A stretch of DNA of 64,000 nt from Pseudomonadota bacterium (GCA_021821195.1 JAKACT010000003.1:310001-374000), one strand, 5' to 3'; shown: positions 27,368-39,333, counted from the first letter of the stretch. Notes: generated by a model from the sequence alone, not told the origin. Program-made: numbers and translations.

Positions 27368-29026
27368 TCAGAACGCCTTCTGGATCGACCAGTACAGCCG
27401 CGGATTGCGGTCGCCGCCGTCGGTGACGCCGGCTGCGGTGTCGCGCCAAGCCACGCTCAGGTTGACGGTGACGTTGCCGGGCTTGCTCCAGTTGAGGCCC
27501 AGGCCATGGCCGCGCAGGCTGCGCGACAGATCGCCATCGAACGGCCGCGGTTCGTGGAACTGGTCGCCACGGGCGGCATCGAAGAACGCGAACAGGGTCG
27601 TGTCCGGGCGCAGTGCGAAGCGCAGCTCCATCGTCGCCAGCCAGCCATCGTCCACCAGCACCTCGCCGGTGGCATAGGCGCGCACCGCCTTCGGCCCGCC
27701 CAGTGAGAGTTTTTCGTAGGTGTCGAGGTTCTTGCTGGCGCGCTGCATTCCGCCGCCCACGAACAGGCTGAGCTTCGGTGCCAGGTACTGCAGGCGTGCG
27801 AACTGCAGCGAGAACTTGCTGAAGCTGCCCTCGGTGCCGTAGCCGAACGGCGGACGGTCGAACAGCTCGCCCATCGCGTCGCGGATGTCCAGCCGGCCGT
27901 GATAGGCCTGCGCGTTCAGGCTGGTATAGCCGCCCCCCGCCCAGCGGTCGCGGCGCTCCAGCGACATGCCCAAGGTAGCGCCGTGGATGCGCTTGCGGGT
28001 CCGGAAGCCCACCGCCTCGAAACGGTCGGTCAGGCGCTTGTCGTCGAAGCCGCCGCGCAGGAACAGGTTGGTGCCGCGCTGGCGGATCAGCGGATAGCTG
28101 AAGGAAAGATCCGCCACTTCACCGACGCCGGTGGGTTGAAGGGCCGCAAACGGTCCGCCCAGCTCGTACTGCACCCGCGCGAGGCCGCCGCCGAGGCGCA
28201 GTCCGCTGTAGCCCACCGGGCTTTCGTAGGAAATCCGCCCGAACGCGGTATGCATGCCTTCGGCGGCCATCACCCGCAGGTCGAGGTTGTCGCCGCGCTC
28301 GAACGGGCTGGCCCAGCGCAGGCTGCCGGTCAGGCGCAGGCGACCGGAATCGCGGGTACCGAAATTGTCCAGCTCGAGGCCATAGTTGACCCGGTCGCGG
28401 GCGCCCACCTGCACCTTCAGGTCCGACGCGCCGGAGGCGGCACCCACGGTGATGGCCGACTGCGGCTTGATCCCCGGCAGGTCCGACAGCAGCAGCATCG
28501 CGCGCTCGTAGTCGCGGTTGTTGAGCGGCTTGCCGGGGGTGAGGATCGCCAGCGTCCTGGCCACCCGCTCCTGCTGGATCGGCGCGCCGGGGGCGATATC
28601 GATGCTGATGTCGCCCAGCGAACCTTCCACCACGTTCAGCCGCACCCGGCCATCCACCACTTCCTGCACCGGCACGAACACCTGCACCAGCGCATAGCCA
28701 TGGGCGCGATAGACCGCCGCGGCCTTCGCCGCCAGCTGCTCCAGCTCCTGCAGGGTCACCTGCTGGCCGATCCGGTCGGCCACCGCTGCCTGCAGTTCGG
28801 ACTCCGGCACCCCACTCACGCCGATGAACTCCACCGCCTGCAGCACGAAGCTCGCCTGCGCCTGCGCGGCCATCTGCGGCTCCGGCAATGCCTGCGCCTG
28901 CTGTGGCGGCGTGGACTGCCCTGTCGCAGCCGCCTCGTCCGCTGCCTGGGCCAGCGGCGTGCAGGCCAGCAACAACGCGGCCGCCAGCAGATTGCGCCGC
29001 TGCGCGATGCGGATATCCATTCTCAT
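27368..29026 (-). CDS. TpsB (ShlB/FhaC family) outer-membrane two-partner secretion pore
   Basis: The 552-residue product starts MRMDIRIAQRRNLLAAALLL with a signal peptide ending near TPLAQA. A POTRA region follows (about 60-210: FVLQAVEFIGVSGVPESELQ; VRLNVVEGSLGDISIDIAPG; LSDLPGIKPQSAITVG). The rest is a 16-strand barrel with the family loop LDNFGTRDSGRLRLTGSL and a C-terminal aromatic end (PRLYWSIQKAF). It should translocate the TpsA encoded next. Upstream in-frame sequence to 29245 lies inside the CHAT gene and is not part of it. Confidence 0.92.
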   Translation of the reverse strand: MRMDIRIAQRRNLLAAALLLACTPLAQAADEAAATGQSTPPQQAQALPEPQMAAQAQASFVLQAVEFIGVSGVPESELQAAVADRIGQQVTLQELEQLAAKAAAVYRAHGYALVQVFVPVQEVVDGRVRLNVVEGSLGDISIDIAPGAPIQQERVARTLAILTPGKPLNNRDYERAMLLLSDLPGIKPQSAITVGAASGASDLKVQVGARDRVNYGLELDNFGTRDSGRLRLTGSLRWASPFERGDNLDLRVMAAEGMHTAFGRISYESPVGYSGLRLGGGLARVQYELGGPFAALQPTGVGEVADLSFSYPLIRQRGTNLFLRGGFDDKRLTDRFEAVGFRTRKRIHGATLGMSLERRDRWAGGGYTSLNAQAYHGRLDIRDAMGELFDRPPFGYGTEGSFSKFSLQFARLQYLAPKLSLFVGGGMQRASKNLDTYEKLSLGGPKAVRAYATGEVLVDDGWLATMELRFALRPDTTLFAFFDAARGDQFHEPRPFDGDLSRSLRGHGLGLNWSKPGNVTVNLSVAWRDTAAGVTDGGDRNPRLYWSIQKAF

Positions 29027-29052
29027 CGTCGCCTGTCCTCCTGCCGCCGCGT

Positions 29053-31263
29053 TCACTGGGTCACCTGCAGGCGCCAGTTGCCGATCAGGTTGAACGGCGC
29101 CCAGTAGAACGGGTGCGCCGTGGCCGGGTCGGCCATCACCGCGCGCTGCGCATCGCGCATCGCGTCCTGCACCTCGATGCCCTTGGCGAGGTCGGTGTAC
29201 AGGGTGGTCATGAGTTTTTCGGTGGCCGCATCGGAGACCGGCCACAGCGAGGCCAGCAGGGTCGAGGTGCCGGCCGACAGGAACGAGCGGGTGAAGCCCA
29301 ACACCTCGTCGCCGTTCTCCACCCGGCCCAGCCCGGACTCGCAGGCGGACAGCGCGATCATCGCGACGTTATCCAGGCGCATGCCCAACACATCCTTCGC
29401 CTCGAGGTAGTTTGGTTTGCCGTCCTTGTCGGCCAGCAGCACCTTGGAATGCAGCGGGTCCAGCGTGTCGGCCATCGCGTGGGCGGCGATATGGACCAGT
29501 CGGGACGCCGGCGCATTGCTGGCGAAATTGTCCTTGCTGGCCTCGCCACGGAAGAACAGCTTGGCGCCGGGGAAGCGCCGGGCCAATTCGTGCACTTCCT
29601 TTTCCGCACCCGGCAGCGGGTCGGCCACCTCGGGATTGATGGTGGGATTGCCGAACGCCAGCAGCTGCGGCGCGGCGGTGGGGGTGCGCTGCGCCAGCCG
29701 GGCGGCAATGCTGATCGAGGGCGCGATCGAGATCGGATTGCGCTCGATCAGGTACTGGCCGTCCAGCCGCAGGGCCTGGAACGGCAGGTAGTGCAGCGGT
29801 CCGTGCGGCACGATCACCAGCCGCTTGCCGGCCGGCAGGCCCAGCGGCGCCAGCAGCAGCTGGCCGATCTTGCCGCCCACTTCCGGCGCGTTCGGACTGA
29901 CCCGGATCAGCGCATCGCGATAGGCATCGACCAGCCTGGCCAGGTCGGCGCGCGGCAGCGCGACCGGATACTTGACCTCGCGCACGCCCTCGCGCGAGAG
30001 CACCCAGGCCAGCAGCCGGTCCGGCAGGGTGTGGAATGCCACCACCACTTCATCCGGTTCCAGCATCGCCTGCAGCGCGGCGGCATCCAGCGTCGCCACG
30101 GCCGCTTGGTCGAATTCGACACGCCCGGATACCGCGTCCAGCAGCGCCCGCGAGCGGCTGCGCTCGCTGATGTCGAATGCCTGCGCCGGCTGGCCCAGCC
30201 GGCTGTGCAGGCCGATGGCGCGCTCGAACACCGACTGCAGGTCGGAAAACAGGCCCATCTTGAATTCGTCGCTGCGGAACTGCGAGCGCGCGCGGTCGAA
30301 CACGTCGATGGCCTGGTCCAGCGCCTGCGCGGCCTCGGCGTCGCGGCCCAAGGCGGACTGGCTCTTGGAGATCCCATCCAGCGCCCAGGCCCGGTAGAAG
30401 TCCTCATCGCCGGCGGCGGGGGCATCGGCCAGTTGCCGGTACAGCACCAGCGCCTCCTCCGGCTTGTTTTCCGCCAGCAGCAGGCGCCCGCGGGTGCGCT
30501 GCAACTGGGCCTGCTGGCGTGCATCAGGGGGCGACGGCACGGCATCCAGGGTGGCGCGCGCGCGGGCCAGGTCGCCGGAGAGGATCAGCGCATTGGCCAG
30601 CGATGCCTCCACCAGCGGGCGGAAGCGCGCCGAGCTTTCCGCGCCGGCCTGGTCGTAGGCGGCGATGGCCTCGTCGTAGCGGGCCTGGCGGGTGCGCACG
30701 TCGCCGATCACCTTGCGCGCCGGGCCGTTCACCTGGGTGGGATCGACGCCCGGATACTTCAGCGCCAGATTGGCGAACTGCTCGGCGCGTTCCAACTGGC
30801 CGGCATAGCTGAAGGCAATCGCCAGGTCGCGATAGGCCTTGCCCAGCAGATCGGTATTGCCGCTCTGCAGGGCCACATGCAGCGCCTTGCTCGCCGCGCG
30901 CGCGCTTTCGCGGAACTCGCCCCGCTCGGCCAGCTCCACTGCCTGGCTGCAATAGGCGTAGCCATCGAGCTTGACCTTTTCGGCGTCGTACAGCGCCGCC
31001 CCTTCCGCGGCCAGCGACAGCGCGGTATCGGCATCATCCAATCGACCGACCGCAGCCAGCACCTCGCGCGCCTCGGCGCTGGCCTCGGCAACCGTCGGGG
31101 GCGGAGCCTTAGGGGGTGGCGCGGCCACCGGGGCGGATTGGGGCGAAACAAGGGCCGGCGTGGCGGAGGGCTCGTCCACCGCCGCGCAACCGGCGCGAAC
31201 GGCGGGACAAGCCAGCAGGACCAGGGCGGCAAGCCCGAAGACGGATGAAGCGGCGCGTGGCAT
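29053..31263 (-). CDS. Secreted TPR-CHAT (caspase-like) domain protein
   Basis: This 736-residue protein has an N-terminal export signal (VFGLAALVLLACPAVRAG; possibly a lipoprotein, as C16 or C23 could be the lipidated Cys), TPR-like helical repeats (about 85-370) and a C-terminal CHAT domain. The CHAT catalytic dyad is intact: H595 in IAAHAMAD and C641 in LSACESGLG. LASLWPVSDAATEKLM follows, a typical CHAT segment. CHAT proteins are cysteine proteases related to caspases and separase. It is first in an operon with TpsB and TpsA (26-base gap), so it may process the exoprotein or its surface partners; that role is inference. An exported location is unusual for a caspase-like enzyme. Confidence 0.88.
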   Translation of the reverse strand: MPRAASSVFGLAALVLLACPAVRAGCAAVDEPSATPALVSPQSAPVAAPPPKAPPPTVAEASAEAREVLAAVGRLDDADTALSLAAEGAALYDAEKVKLDGYAYCSQAVELAERGEFRESARAASKALHVALQSGNTDLLGKAYRDLAIAFSYAGQLERAEQFANLALKYPGVDPTQVNGPARKVIGDVRTRQARYDEAIAAYDQAGAESSARFRPLVEASLANALILSGDLARARATLDAVPSPPDARQQAQLQRTRGRLLLAENKPEEALVLYRQLADAPAAGDEDFYRAWALDGISKSQSALGRDAEAAQALDQAIDVFDRARSQFRSDEFKMGLFSDLQSVFERAIGLHSRLGQPAQAFDISERSRSRALLDAVSGRVEFDQAAVATLDAAALQAMLEPDEVVVAFHTLPDRLLAWVLSREGVREVKYPVALPRADLARLVDAYRDALIRVSPNAPEVGGKIGQLLLAPLGLPAGKRLVIVPHGPLHYLPFQALRLDGQYLIERNPISIAPSISIAARLAQRTPTAAPQLLAFGNPTINPEVADPLPGAEKEVHELARRFPGAKLFFRGEASKDNFASNAPASRLVHIAAHAMADTLDPLHSKVLLADKDGKPNYLEAKDVLGMRLDNVAMIALSACESGLGRVENGDEVLGFTRSFLSAGTSTLLASLWPVSDAATEKLMTTLYTDLAKGIEVQDAMRDAQRAVMADPATAHPFYWAPFNLIGNWRLQVTQ

Positions 31264-31484
31264 GCGGGGACTCCCGGACGGACCGCAGGCCGGGCCTGCA
31301 GGATCAGCGGAGTCTAGGAAGGGCCGCGGGCCTAGCCTATTCGCGATAAGGCATAGCGCTTCCAGCTGATGGGCGCCTGTCCGGAATGGCGGCAGATTGA
31401 CGTGGAGCCGGCGACGAAGATGCTGCAGAGATCGCGGGTGGATCCGTTAATGTAGGGATCCCCCGCAGGGCGACCCTCACCCGC

Positions 31485-32339
31485 ATGCTCATCATCGTCG
31501 GCTTCATCGTCGTCACCCTCAGCGTCCTCGGCGGCTTCGTCGCCTCGCACGGCAAGCTCGCGGCGCTGTGGCAGCCGTTCGAGCTGGTCATCATCGGCGG
31601 CGCTGCCTTCGGCGCATTCCTCGCCGGCACACCGCCGAAAACGGTCAAGCAGACCTTTGCCGCCGTGCTGGGCGTCCTCAAGGGCCCGCGTTACCAGAGC
31701 AAGGACTACCTGGACGCGCTCAGCCTCCTGTACGAGCTGCTCAACCGGGCGCGCAAGGAAGGCTTCATGGCGCTGGAGAGCCACATCGACAATCCGATGG
31801 AAAGCGCGATGTTCGCGAACTATCCGGCGATCCGTGATGACCACCACCTGATGGACTTCATCACCGACTGCCTGCGCCTGATGGTGGGGTCCAACATCGA
31901 ACCGCACGAACTGGAACCGCTGCTGGAACTGGAGCTTGAAAAGCACCACCACGAAGAACTGGCGCCCGCGCACGCCCTGAACAAGGTGGCCGACGGCCTG
32001 CCCGGCTTCGGCATCGTGGCCGCGGTGCTCGGCATCATCATCACCATGGCCTCGATCGGCGGCGACATCGCCGCGGTCGGCGGCCACGTGGCCGCCGCGC
32101 TGGTCGGCACCTTCCTCGGCATCCTGCTGGCGTACGGCTTCGTGGCGCCGCTCGCCGCCGCGGTGGAAGCCCGCGCCGAGCAGGACTCGCGCATTTACGA
32201 ATCGGTCAAGACCGCCCTGCTCGCCAGCCTGCGCGGCTACCCGCCGAAGATCGCGCTGGAATTCGCGCGCAAGACGGTGCCCTCGGAACTGCGTCCGAGC
32301 TTCGCCGACTTCGAACAACACCTGAAGTCGCTGAAATAA
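31485..32339 (+). CDS. motA: MotA-type stator protein
   Basis: The 284-residue membrane protein has four spans (about 2-21, 34-53, 168-192 and 200-222), with the large cytoplasmic loop between spans 2 and 3 (LLYELLNRARKEGFMALESH; LELELEKHHHEE). GFGIVAAVLGIIITMA and VGTFLGILLAYGFVAPLA match MotA/TolQ/ExbB spans. MotA with MotB forms the ion channel that drives the flagellar motor. motB follows three bases later. No other flagellar gene is in the window, so this is a detached stator pair. Confidence 0.93.
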   Translation: MLIIVGFIVVTLSVLGGFVASHGKLAALWQPFELVIIGGAAFGAFLAGTPPKTVKQTFAAVLGVLKGPRYQSKDYLDALSLLYELLNRARKEGFMALESHIDNPMESAMFANYPAIRDDHHLMDFITDCLRLMVGSNIEPHELEPLLELELEKHHHEELAPAHALNKVADGLPGFGIVAAVLGIIITMASIGGDIAAVGGHVAAALVGTFLGILLAYGFVAPLAAAVEARAEQDSRIYESVKTALLASLRGYPPKIALEFARKTVPSELRPSFADFEQHLKSLK

Positions 32340-32342
32340 GCC

Positions 32343-33287
32343 ATGGCCGGCAAGGACGAAAAACCCACCGTCATCGTTCGGCGGGTCAAGAAGATCCAGC
32401 GCGGCGGCCACCACGGCGGTTCCTGGAAGGTGGCCTATGCCGACTTCGTCACCGCGATGATGGCGTTCTTCCTGGTGATGTGGCTGGTGGGCGCGCTGAC
32501 CACCAAGCAGCGCGAGGCGGTGTCCGACTATTTCAAGAACCCCAGCCCGATGGCCGGCACCAGCCCGGCCCCCGCGCCCGGCATGAACGGCCCCGGTGGC
32601 GCCAGCAATTCGATGATCAAGCTGGGCGGCACCATGGACCTGCCGAAAGGGCCGGGCGATGAATTCACCCGCAACCCCGCCGACCAGCCCAGCGATGCGC
32701 AGCAGCGCAAGCTGGAGCAGCAGCGGCTGGAAGCGCTGAAGAAGGAGCTGGAGGAGGCGATCAGCAAGAGCCAGGCGCTGGAGCCGTTCAAGGACCAGTT
32801 GCTGCTGGACCTCACCCCGGAAGGCCTGCGCATCCAGATCGTGGACAAGCAGAACCGGCCGATGTTCGACCTCGGCAGCGCCCAGCTGATGCCCTACACC
32901 AGCGAAATCCTGCACGAGATCGCCCGGTTCGTGAACCGCGTCCCCAACCGCATCAGCCTGGCCGGCCATACCGACACCGCCAACTACGCCACCCGCATCG
33001 GCTACAGCAACTGGGAGCTGAGCGCGGACCGCGCCAATGCCGCCCGCCGCGCGCTGCTGGAAGGCGGCATGGCTGCAACCAAGGTGGTGCGCGTGGTCGG
33101 CTTCGGCCCTGCGGTGCCGTTCGATGAAAGCAATCCGCTCAACCCGATCAACCGCCGCATCAGCATCGTGGTGATGACCAAGGAAGCGGAGGACGCCGCC
33201 CTGAACCGCAACCAGGGCATGCCGGTACCGGTGCCGGCGCCGCCCGCGGCCACCCCGCCGCCCGTGGCTGCGAAGCCGGGCGGCTGA
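32343..33287 (+). CDS. motB: MotB-type stator protein with OmpA domain
   Basis: The 314-residue protein has a basic N-terminus and one membrane span carrying the proton-binding aspartate (VAYADFVTAMMAFFLVMWLV, near residue 35). A plug/linker region follows. The OmpA peptidoglycan-binding domain (about 180-285) shows ISLAGHTDTANYATRIGYSN and LSADRANAARRALLEGGM, and the tail is Pro-rich. It anchors the MotA ring to the wall. It is coupled to motA by a 3-base gap. Confidence 0.93.
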   Translation: MAGKDEKPTVIVRRVKKIQRGGHHGGSWKVAYADFVTAMMAFFLVMWLVGALTTKQREAVSDYFKNPSPMAGTSPAPAPGMNGPGGASNSMIKLGGTMDLPKGPGDEFTRNPADQPSDAQQRKLEQQRLEALKKELEEAISKSQALEPFKDQLLLDLTPEGLRIQIVDKQNRPMFDLGSAQLMPYTSEILHEIARFVNRVPNRISLAGHTDTANYATRIGYSNWELSADRANAARRALLEGGMAATKVVRVVGFGPAVPFDESNPLNPINRRISIVVMTKEAEDAALNRNQGMPVPVPAPPAATPPPVAAKPGG

Positions 33288-33302
33288 GCGGCACGCGGCG
33301 CC

Positions 33303-34571
33303 TCATTCCGCAGCTGGCAGGGGATGCCGGCGCTGGCCCTGTCCGCGCACCACGAAGCGCTCGATGGTCAGCGCTTCCACCCCCATCGGGCCATAGGCGT
33401 GCAGGCGGGTGGTGGAAATGCCGATTTCCGCGCCGAGGCCGAGCTGGCCACCGTCGTTGAAGCGCGAGCTGGCATTGACCATCACCGCCGAACTGCGCAC
33501 CGCATCCACGAACGCCTGCGCCGCCGCGGGATCATTGGTGGCGATGACTTCGGTGTGGTCGGAGGTGAAGCGGTGGATGTGGGCGATGGCCGCGTCCAAC
33601 GAATCGACCACGCGGATGGCTATGATCAGGTCGAGGAACTCGGCGGCGTAGTCGTCGTCGCCGGCTGCGGCCAGTGACGAATCGAAGGCGCGGGTCGCCG
33701 CATCGCCGCGGGCCTCGACCCCGCTGGCCCGCAGCGCCGCCAGCGCGCGCGGCAGGAACGCCGCGGCGATGTCCCGGTGCACCAGCAAGGTTTCCAGCGC
33801 GTTGCAGACGCCGGGGCGCGAGGCCTTGCCGTCGATCAGCAGGCCCAGCGCAAGCTCCACGTCGGCGGCGCGGTCCACGTACAGGTGGCAGACGCCCTTG
33901 TAGTGCTTGATCACCGGCACCCGTGCGTGTTCGGCGACGAAGCGGATCAGGCTTTCGCCGCCGCGCGGGATGGCCAGGTCGACCAGGTCGGTGAGCTGCA
34001 GCAGCTCCAGCACGTGTTCGCGCGCGGTGTCGGCGACCAGCGAGACCGCCGCTTCCGGCAACCCGGCATCGCGCAGGGCCGCGTGCAGGCAATGGGCAAT
34101 GGCGGCATTGCTGGCGGCCGCCTCGGAGCCACCGCGCAGCAGCACCGCATTGCCGGCCTTCAGGCACAGCGCCGCCGCCTCGGCGGTCACGTTCGGTCGT
34201 GCTTCGTAGATCATCGCCACCAGCCCCAGCGGGATGCGCTGGCGTTCGACCACCAGCCCGTTGGGGCGGACGTCGCGACGCGTCACCGCGCCCAGCGGAT
34301 CGTCCTGCGCGGCCACCTCGCGCAGCGCGTCGGCCATGCCGCGCACGCGCTCGGGACTAAGCGCCAGACGGTCCAGCGTGGCCTTGCTGGCGCCGGCCTC
34401 TCGTGCGCGCTGCAGGTCAGCGGCATTGGCCGCGAGGATCGCGTCCTGCCCGGCCAGCAGCCGTTCCGCCATGCCTTCCAGCAGGGCGCGCCGGGTGGCC
34501 GGGTCGGCCGCGGCGATCGCCGCCTGCGCCGCGCGCGCCGCCAGCGCCAGATTGCGCACGTAGCCGCTCAT
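33303..34571 (-). CDS. proA: Gamma-glutamyl phosphate reductase
   Basis: ProA reduces glutamyl-5-phosphate to glutamate-5-semialdehyde with NADPH, the second step of proline synthesis. The 422-residue protein has [17 protein letters not shown], the active Cys in [13 protein letters not shown], and [24 protein letters not shown] at the end. It starts [16 protein letters not shown]; the ATG overlaps the proB stop by 4 bases. It is the last gene of the arginine/proline operon. Confidence 0.96.
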   Translation of the reverse strand: MSGYVRNLALAARAAQAAIAAADPATRRALLEGMAERLLAGQDAILAANAADLQRAREAGASKATLDRLALSPERVRGMADALREVAAQDDPLGAVTRRDVRPNGLVVERQRIPLGLVAMIYEARPNVTAEAAALCLKAGNAVLLRGGSEAAASNAAIAHCLHAALRDAGLPEAAVSLVADTAREHVLELLQLTDLVDLAIPRGGESLIRFVAEHARVPVIKHYKGVCHLYVDRAADVELALGLLIDGKASRPGVCNALETLLVHRDIAAAFLPRALAALRASGVEARGDAATRAFDSSLAAAGDDDYAAEFLDLIIAIRVVDSLDAAIAHIHRFTSDHTEVIATNDPAAAQAFVDAVRSSAVMVNASSRFNDGGQLGLGAEIGISTTRLHAYGPMGVEALTIERFVVRGQGQRRHPLPAAE

Positions 34572-35731
34572 GTCGTGGTCTCCCCCTTGCTGTCGATGGG
34601 CGATGGTCCTGCCGCCTGCAGCAGGACCAGATCGTCGCGGTGGATCATTGCCTCGTCGTAGCGGAAGCCCAGCACGGCTTCGATCTCGCGGCTGTGGCGC
34701 CCGGCGATGCACGCGCCGTCCCGCGCGTTGTACTGCGCCTGTCCGCGCGCCAGCACGCTACCGTCCGCAGCCCGCACCTCGATCACGTCGCCGCGGCGGA
34801 AGTCGCCGTCCACCGCGCGCACGCCGCCGGGCAGCAGCGAGGCGCCGCGCAGCAGCGCCGCGCAGGCGCCGTCGTCGATCTCCAGCGCACCCGCAGCCGG
34901 CGCATGCCGCAACCACTGCTTGCGTGCGCGCAGCCGGCTGCCCTGCGCTTCCACCAGTGTGCCGTGCAGCCTGCCCTGCCCCAGCGCCGCCACGGTGGTG
35001 GCCTCGCGGCCACTAAACAGCGCGGTGGAGATGCCCGCGGTCGCCGCCTTGGCGGCGGCTTCCAGCTTGGTGCGCATGCCGCCAGTGCCCAGCGCCCCGG
35101 CATCGCCGGCCATCGCCAGTACCGCCGGCGTGATGGTCTCGACGCGCGCCACCGGCTGCGCGTCCGGGTCCTGACCGGGATGGCCGCTGTACAGGCCGGC
35201 GATATCCGTGGCGATCAGCAACAGCTCTGCATCCACCAGCGAGGCCACCGCAGCGGCGAGGTTGTCGTTGTCGCCGAGTTTCAGTTCATCGACGGCAACC
35301 GTATCGTTCTCGTTGACCACCGGCACCGCACCCAGCCGCAGCAGCTCCAGCAGCGCGCTGCGCGCGTTGAGATAGCGGCGGCGGTCGCGCAGGTCGTCAT
35401 GGGTCAGCAGCACCTGTGCCACCGGCGCTTCGAAGAAGCGCTGCCACAGCGCGACCAGCTGGGCCTGCCCCAGCGCAGCCAGCGCCTGCTTGGCAGCGAT
35501 GGTGGGTGCGCCGTCGCCAGCCCGGGGCAGGACCGCGCGCCCGGCCGCGACCGCCCCGGACGAGACGATCACCACCTCGCGCCCGGCCTGCCGGCTTTCC
35601 AACACGAACTGCGCCAGCCCCAGCGCGAAGCGCGGGCTGAGGCCGCCACCATCGGCGGCAAGCAGGCTGCTGCCCACCTTCAGCACCGCGCGTTTCCAGT
35701 CGGGAAGCCGTTGCGGCGCGAAGGCGTCCAT
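34568..35731 (-). CDS. proB: Glutamate 5-kinase with PUA domain
   Basis: ProB phosphorylates glutamate, the proline-feedback-controlled first step of proline synthesis. The 387-residue protein has the amino-acid kinase domain ([55 protein letters not shown]) and a C-terminal PUA domain from about residue 285. The ATG is two bases beyond the argH stop. It is coupled to proA, whose ATG overlaps the proB stop. Confidence 0.96.
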   Translation of the reverse strand: MDAFAPQRLPDWKRAVLKVGSSLLAADGGGLSPRFALGLAQFVLESRQAGREVVIVSSGAVAAGRAVLPRAGDGAPTIAAKQALAALGQAQLVALWQRFFEAPVAQVLLTHDDLRDRRRYLNARSALLELLRLGAVPVVNENDTVAVDELKLGDNDNLAAAVASLVDAELLLIATDIAGLYSGHPGQDPDAQPVARVETITPAVLAMAGDAGALGTGGMRTKLEAAAKAATAGISTALFSGREATTVAALGQGRLHGTLVEAQGSRLRARKQWLRHAPAAGALEIDDGACAALLRGASLLPGGVRAVDGDFRRGDVIEVRAADGSVLARGQAQYNARDGACIAGRHSREIEAVLGFRYDEAMIHRDDLVLLQAAGPSPIDSKGETTT

Positions 35732-35732
35732 C

Positions 35733-37024
35733 TCAGGCCAATGCCTCCCAGCGCGCCCGCAGCGCATCCAGCCGCAGGTCGGCGGGTGCGCCCGGCGAGG
35801 TGCGCGCGGCCAGCGAGCCTTCCGGCGTGCGGCCCTGCCCGGCGCTGTCGGCGGCGGCGGCCGCGGCCTTGTAGGCCTCGCGGAACGGCACCCCGGCAAT
35901 CGCGGCCTCAACCGCCACGTCGGTGGCGTACATGCCGGAATCGATGGCGGCGCGCAGGCGGTCTTCCCGCCAGTCGAGGTTGGCCAGCAGCGCCGGCAGC
36001 AGCTCCAGCGCGGCGAGGCCGCGGCCGAAGCCGTGGTAGATCGCGCCCTTGGACGCCTGCAGGTCGCGGTGGTAGCCGGACGGCAGCGACAGCAGCTGCT
36101 CGATTTCGGTGCGCGCCGCGGCCACGCTGGCGTGGGTGGCCCGCATCAGCTCGATCACGTCGGGGTTGCGCTTGTTCGGCATGATCGAACTGCCGGTGGT
36201 GTACTGCGCCGGCAGCGCGACGAAGCCGAACTCCGCACTGGTGAACAGCGACAGGTCCCAGGCCAGGCGACGCAGGTCCAGGGTCGCGCTACCCAGGGCC
36301 TCCAGCGCGGCCAGCTCGAACTTGCCACGCGACAGCTGGGCGTAGACCGGCGACACCTGCATGCGCGCGAAGCCCAGCGCGCGGGTGGTGTGCTCGCGGT
36401 CCAGCCGCAGGTTGACGCCATAGCCGGCCGCCGTGCCCAGCGGATTGCAGTCCACCAGTGCCAGCGTGTCCGCGGCGCGCACGGCATCGTCGATGAAGGC
36501 CTCGGCCCAGCCGGCCCACCACATGCCCGCCGATGACACCACCGCGCGCTGGATGTGGGTGTAGCCGGGGATCGGCAGGTCCTTCTCCGCCACAGCGCGA
36601 TCAAGCGCGACTTTGGCGATCTCGCGCGAGAGCTGCGCCACCCGCGCCAGTTTCTCCTTCAGCCACAGGCGCGTCGCAACCAGCACCTGGTCGTTGCGGC
36701 TGCGGCCGGTGTGGATCTTGCGGCCGGCATCACCCAGGCGTTCGGTCAACCGCGCCTCGATGGCGGAATGGCCATCCTCGAAACGCTCGTCGAGGACGAA
36801 GGCGCCGCTGCTGAAATCGTCGACCAGGTCGGCCAGCTCGCGCTTCAGCCCGCCCAGCTCCTCGGCGGTCAGGATGCCGATGCGCTGCAAGCCTTCGGCG
36901 TGCGCGGTGCTGGCCTTGATGTCGTGCAGGAAGAACGCGCGGTCCAGCAGCACGTCGTCGCCGGCCAGGAAGGCCTGGATGCCGGCGTCCACCGCCACCC
37001 CGGGCTTCTGCCACAGGAGATCGC

Positions 37025-37028
<4 letters not shown>
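35733..37028 (-). CDS. argH: Argininosuccinate lyase
   Basis: ArgH splits argininosuccinate to arginine and fumarate, the last arginine step. The 431-residue protein carries the superfamily signature [12 protein letters not shown], plus [10 protein letters not shown] and the catalytic-histidine segment GYTHIQRA. It starts [10 protein letters not shown] at 37028, overlapping the argC stop by 4 bases. The upstream in-frame extension lies within argC and was dropped. Confidence 0.96.
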
Positions 37029-37986
<958 letters not shown>

Positions 37987-37990
<4 letters not shown>

Positions 37991-39333
37991 GCCGGCTCCT
38001 CCAGCGTGGCCGGCCGCTGCGCGCACAGCGCGACATAGAGTTCGATCAGCGGGAAGCCCGCTTCGCCATACCAGTACACCTTCCACTTCTCCTGCTTGAT
38101 GCAGCCATCGGATTCGGCGTCGTAGAACGCGTTGACCGGGTTGCCGTGGCGCGACCGCCAGAACAGCGCGGGGTTCTGCTCGCGCATCACCAGCCACACC
38201 GCCCGGCCCAGGCCCTCGCCCTGCGCCTCGTCCAGCACCGCGAACTTGTCCAGGTACACGCCGGCCTCTTCGCGGGTGAGGATGACCGCGGCGCGGTAGT
38301 TCTCGCTGACGTAGGCGCGATGCAGCCGGGTGGTCTCGAAATAGTCCGGCACCAGCTTGCGCCCAAACGCCGATTCGATCAGCCCGCGCAGCCGCGGCAG
38401 GTCGAAGTCCGTCCAGGCATCGCCCTGCAGCACGCGCTCGCCGCGCCGCACCAGCGTGCCCGAACCCTTGTGGGTGAACAGTTCCTTGGCCAGCTCTTCG
38501 GGCCGGGTGATCGACACCGACGACGCCTGCGGCAGCCCGTCCAGCAGGTCCTTGATCTGCTCGATCTTCACCCGCATGCCGCCTTCGATCCACGGCTGCT
38601 GCATCAGGTGGTCGTACTCGGTGGACAGGTTGATCGAATCGATGATCTGGCCATCGGCGTCCAGCAGCCCGCCGGTGCCGGTCAGGAACACGATCTTGTA
38701 CGGTTGCAGCACCTGCACCAGCTCGTTGGCGGCGAAGTCGGCGTTGACGTTGAGGATCTGCCCGCCGACGGTTTCGCCCAGCGAGGCGATGACCGGGATC
38801 GAACCGGACTGCAGGCTGGCCTGGATCGGCGCCAGGTCGACGCGCTTCACCTCGCCCACCAGCCCGTAGCGCTCGCGGTCCATGTAGTCGGCTTCGAACA
38901 CGCCGGACACGATCGACGTCGCGCGCGCATCCGCCGCCTGCAGCGCTTCCACCAGCTTCAGGTTCTGGGCATGGAAGACGCGGCGCACGATCGCCAGCGC
39001 TTCCGGCGAGGTCACCCGCAGTCCGTCGATGGTGCGCTTCTCGATGCCGGCGGCGGACAGCTCGGCGTCCAGCTGCGGGCCGGCGCCGTGGATGACGATG
39101 GGGGTCAACCCCACGTCCTGCAGGAAGGCCAGCGAGGACACCAGCGCATCGAGATCGTCGCGCAGCACCGCGCCGCCCACCTTGACCACGGCGAAGCGCG
39201 CCGCGTCGAGCTGGGAGAAACGCTTCAGGTACTGCGAGATTTCCTTCGCGCTGCCCATGCTGGACAGCAGCCGCACGATGGTCTGGCGGGTCTGCGGATC
39301 GTGCACGGCGTGTGGGGAGAGGATCGGGGTCAC
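37987..39333 (-). CDS. argB: Bifunctional N-acetylglutamate synthase/kinase (NAGS-K fusion)
   Basis: The 448-residue protein combines an amino-acid kinase domain (about 40-290: [60 protein letters not shown]) with a C-terminal GNAT-type acetyltransferase domain (about 300-440: [39 protein letters not shown]). Such vertebrate-like NAGS/K enzymes are known from Xanthomonas and Maricaulis. They acetylate glutamate and then phosphorylate it, with arginine feedback. No separate argA is seen here. It starts with GTG at 39333, overlapping the argE' stop by 4 bases. Confidence 0.94.
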
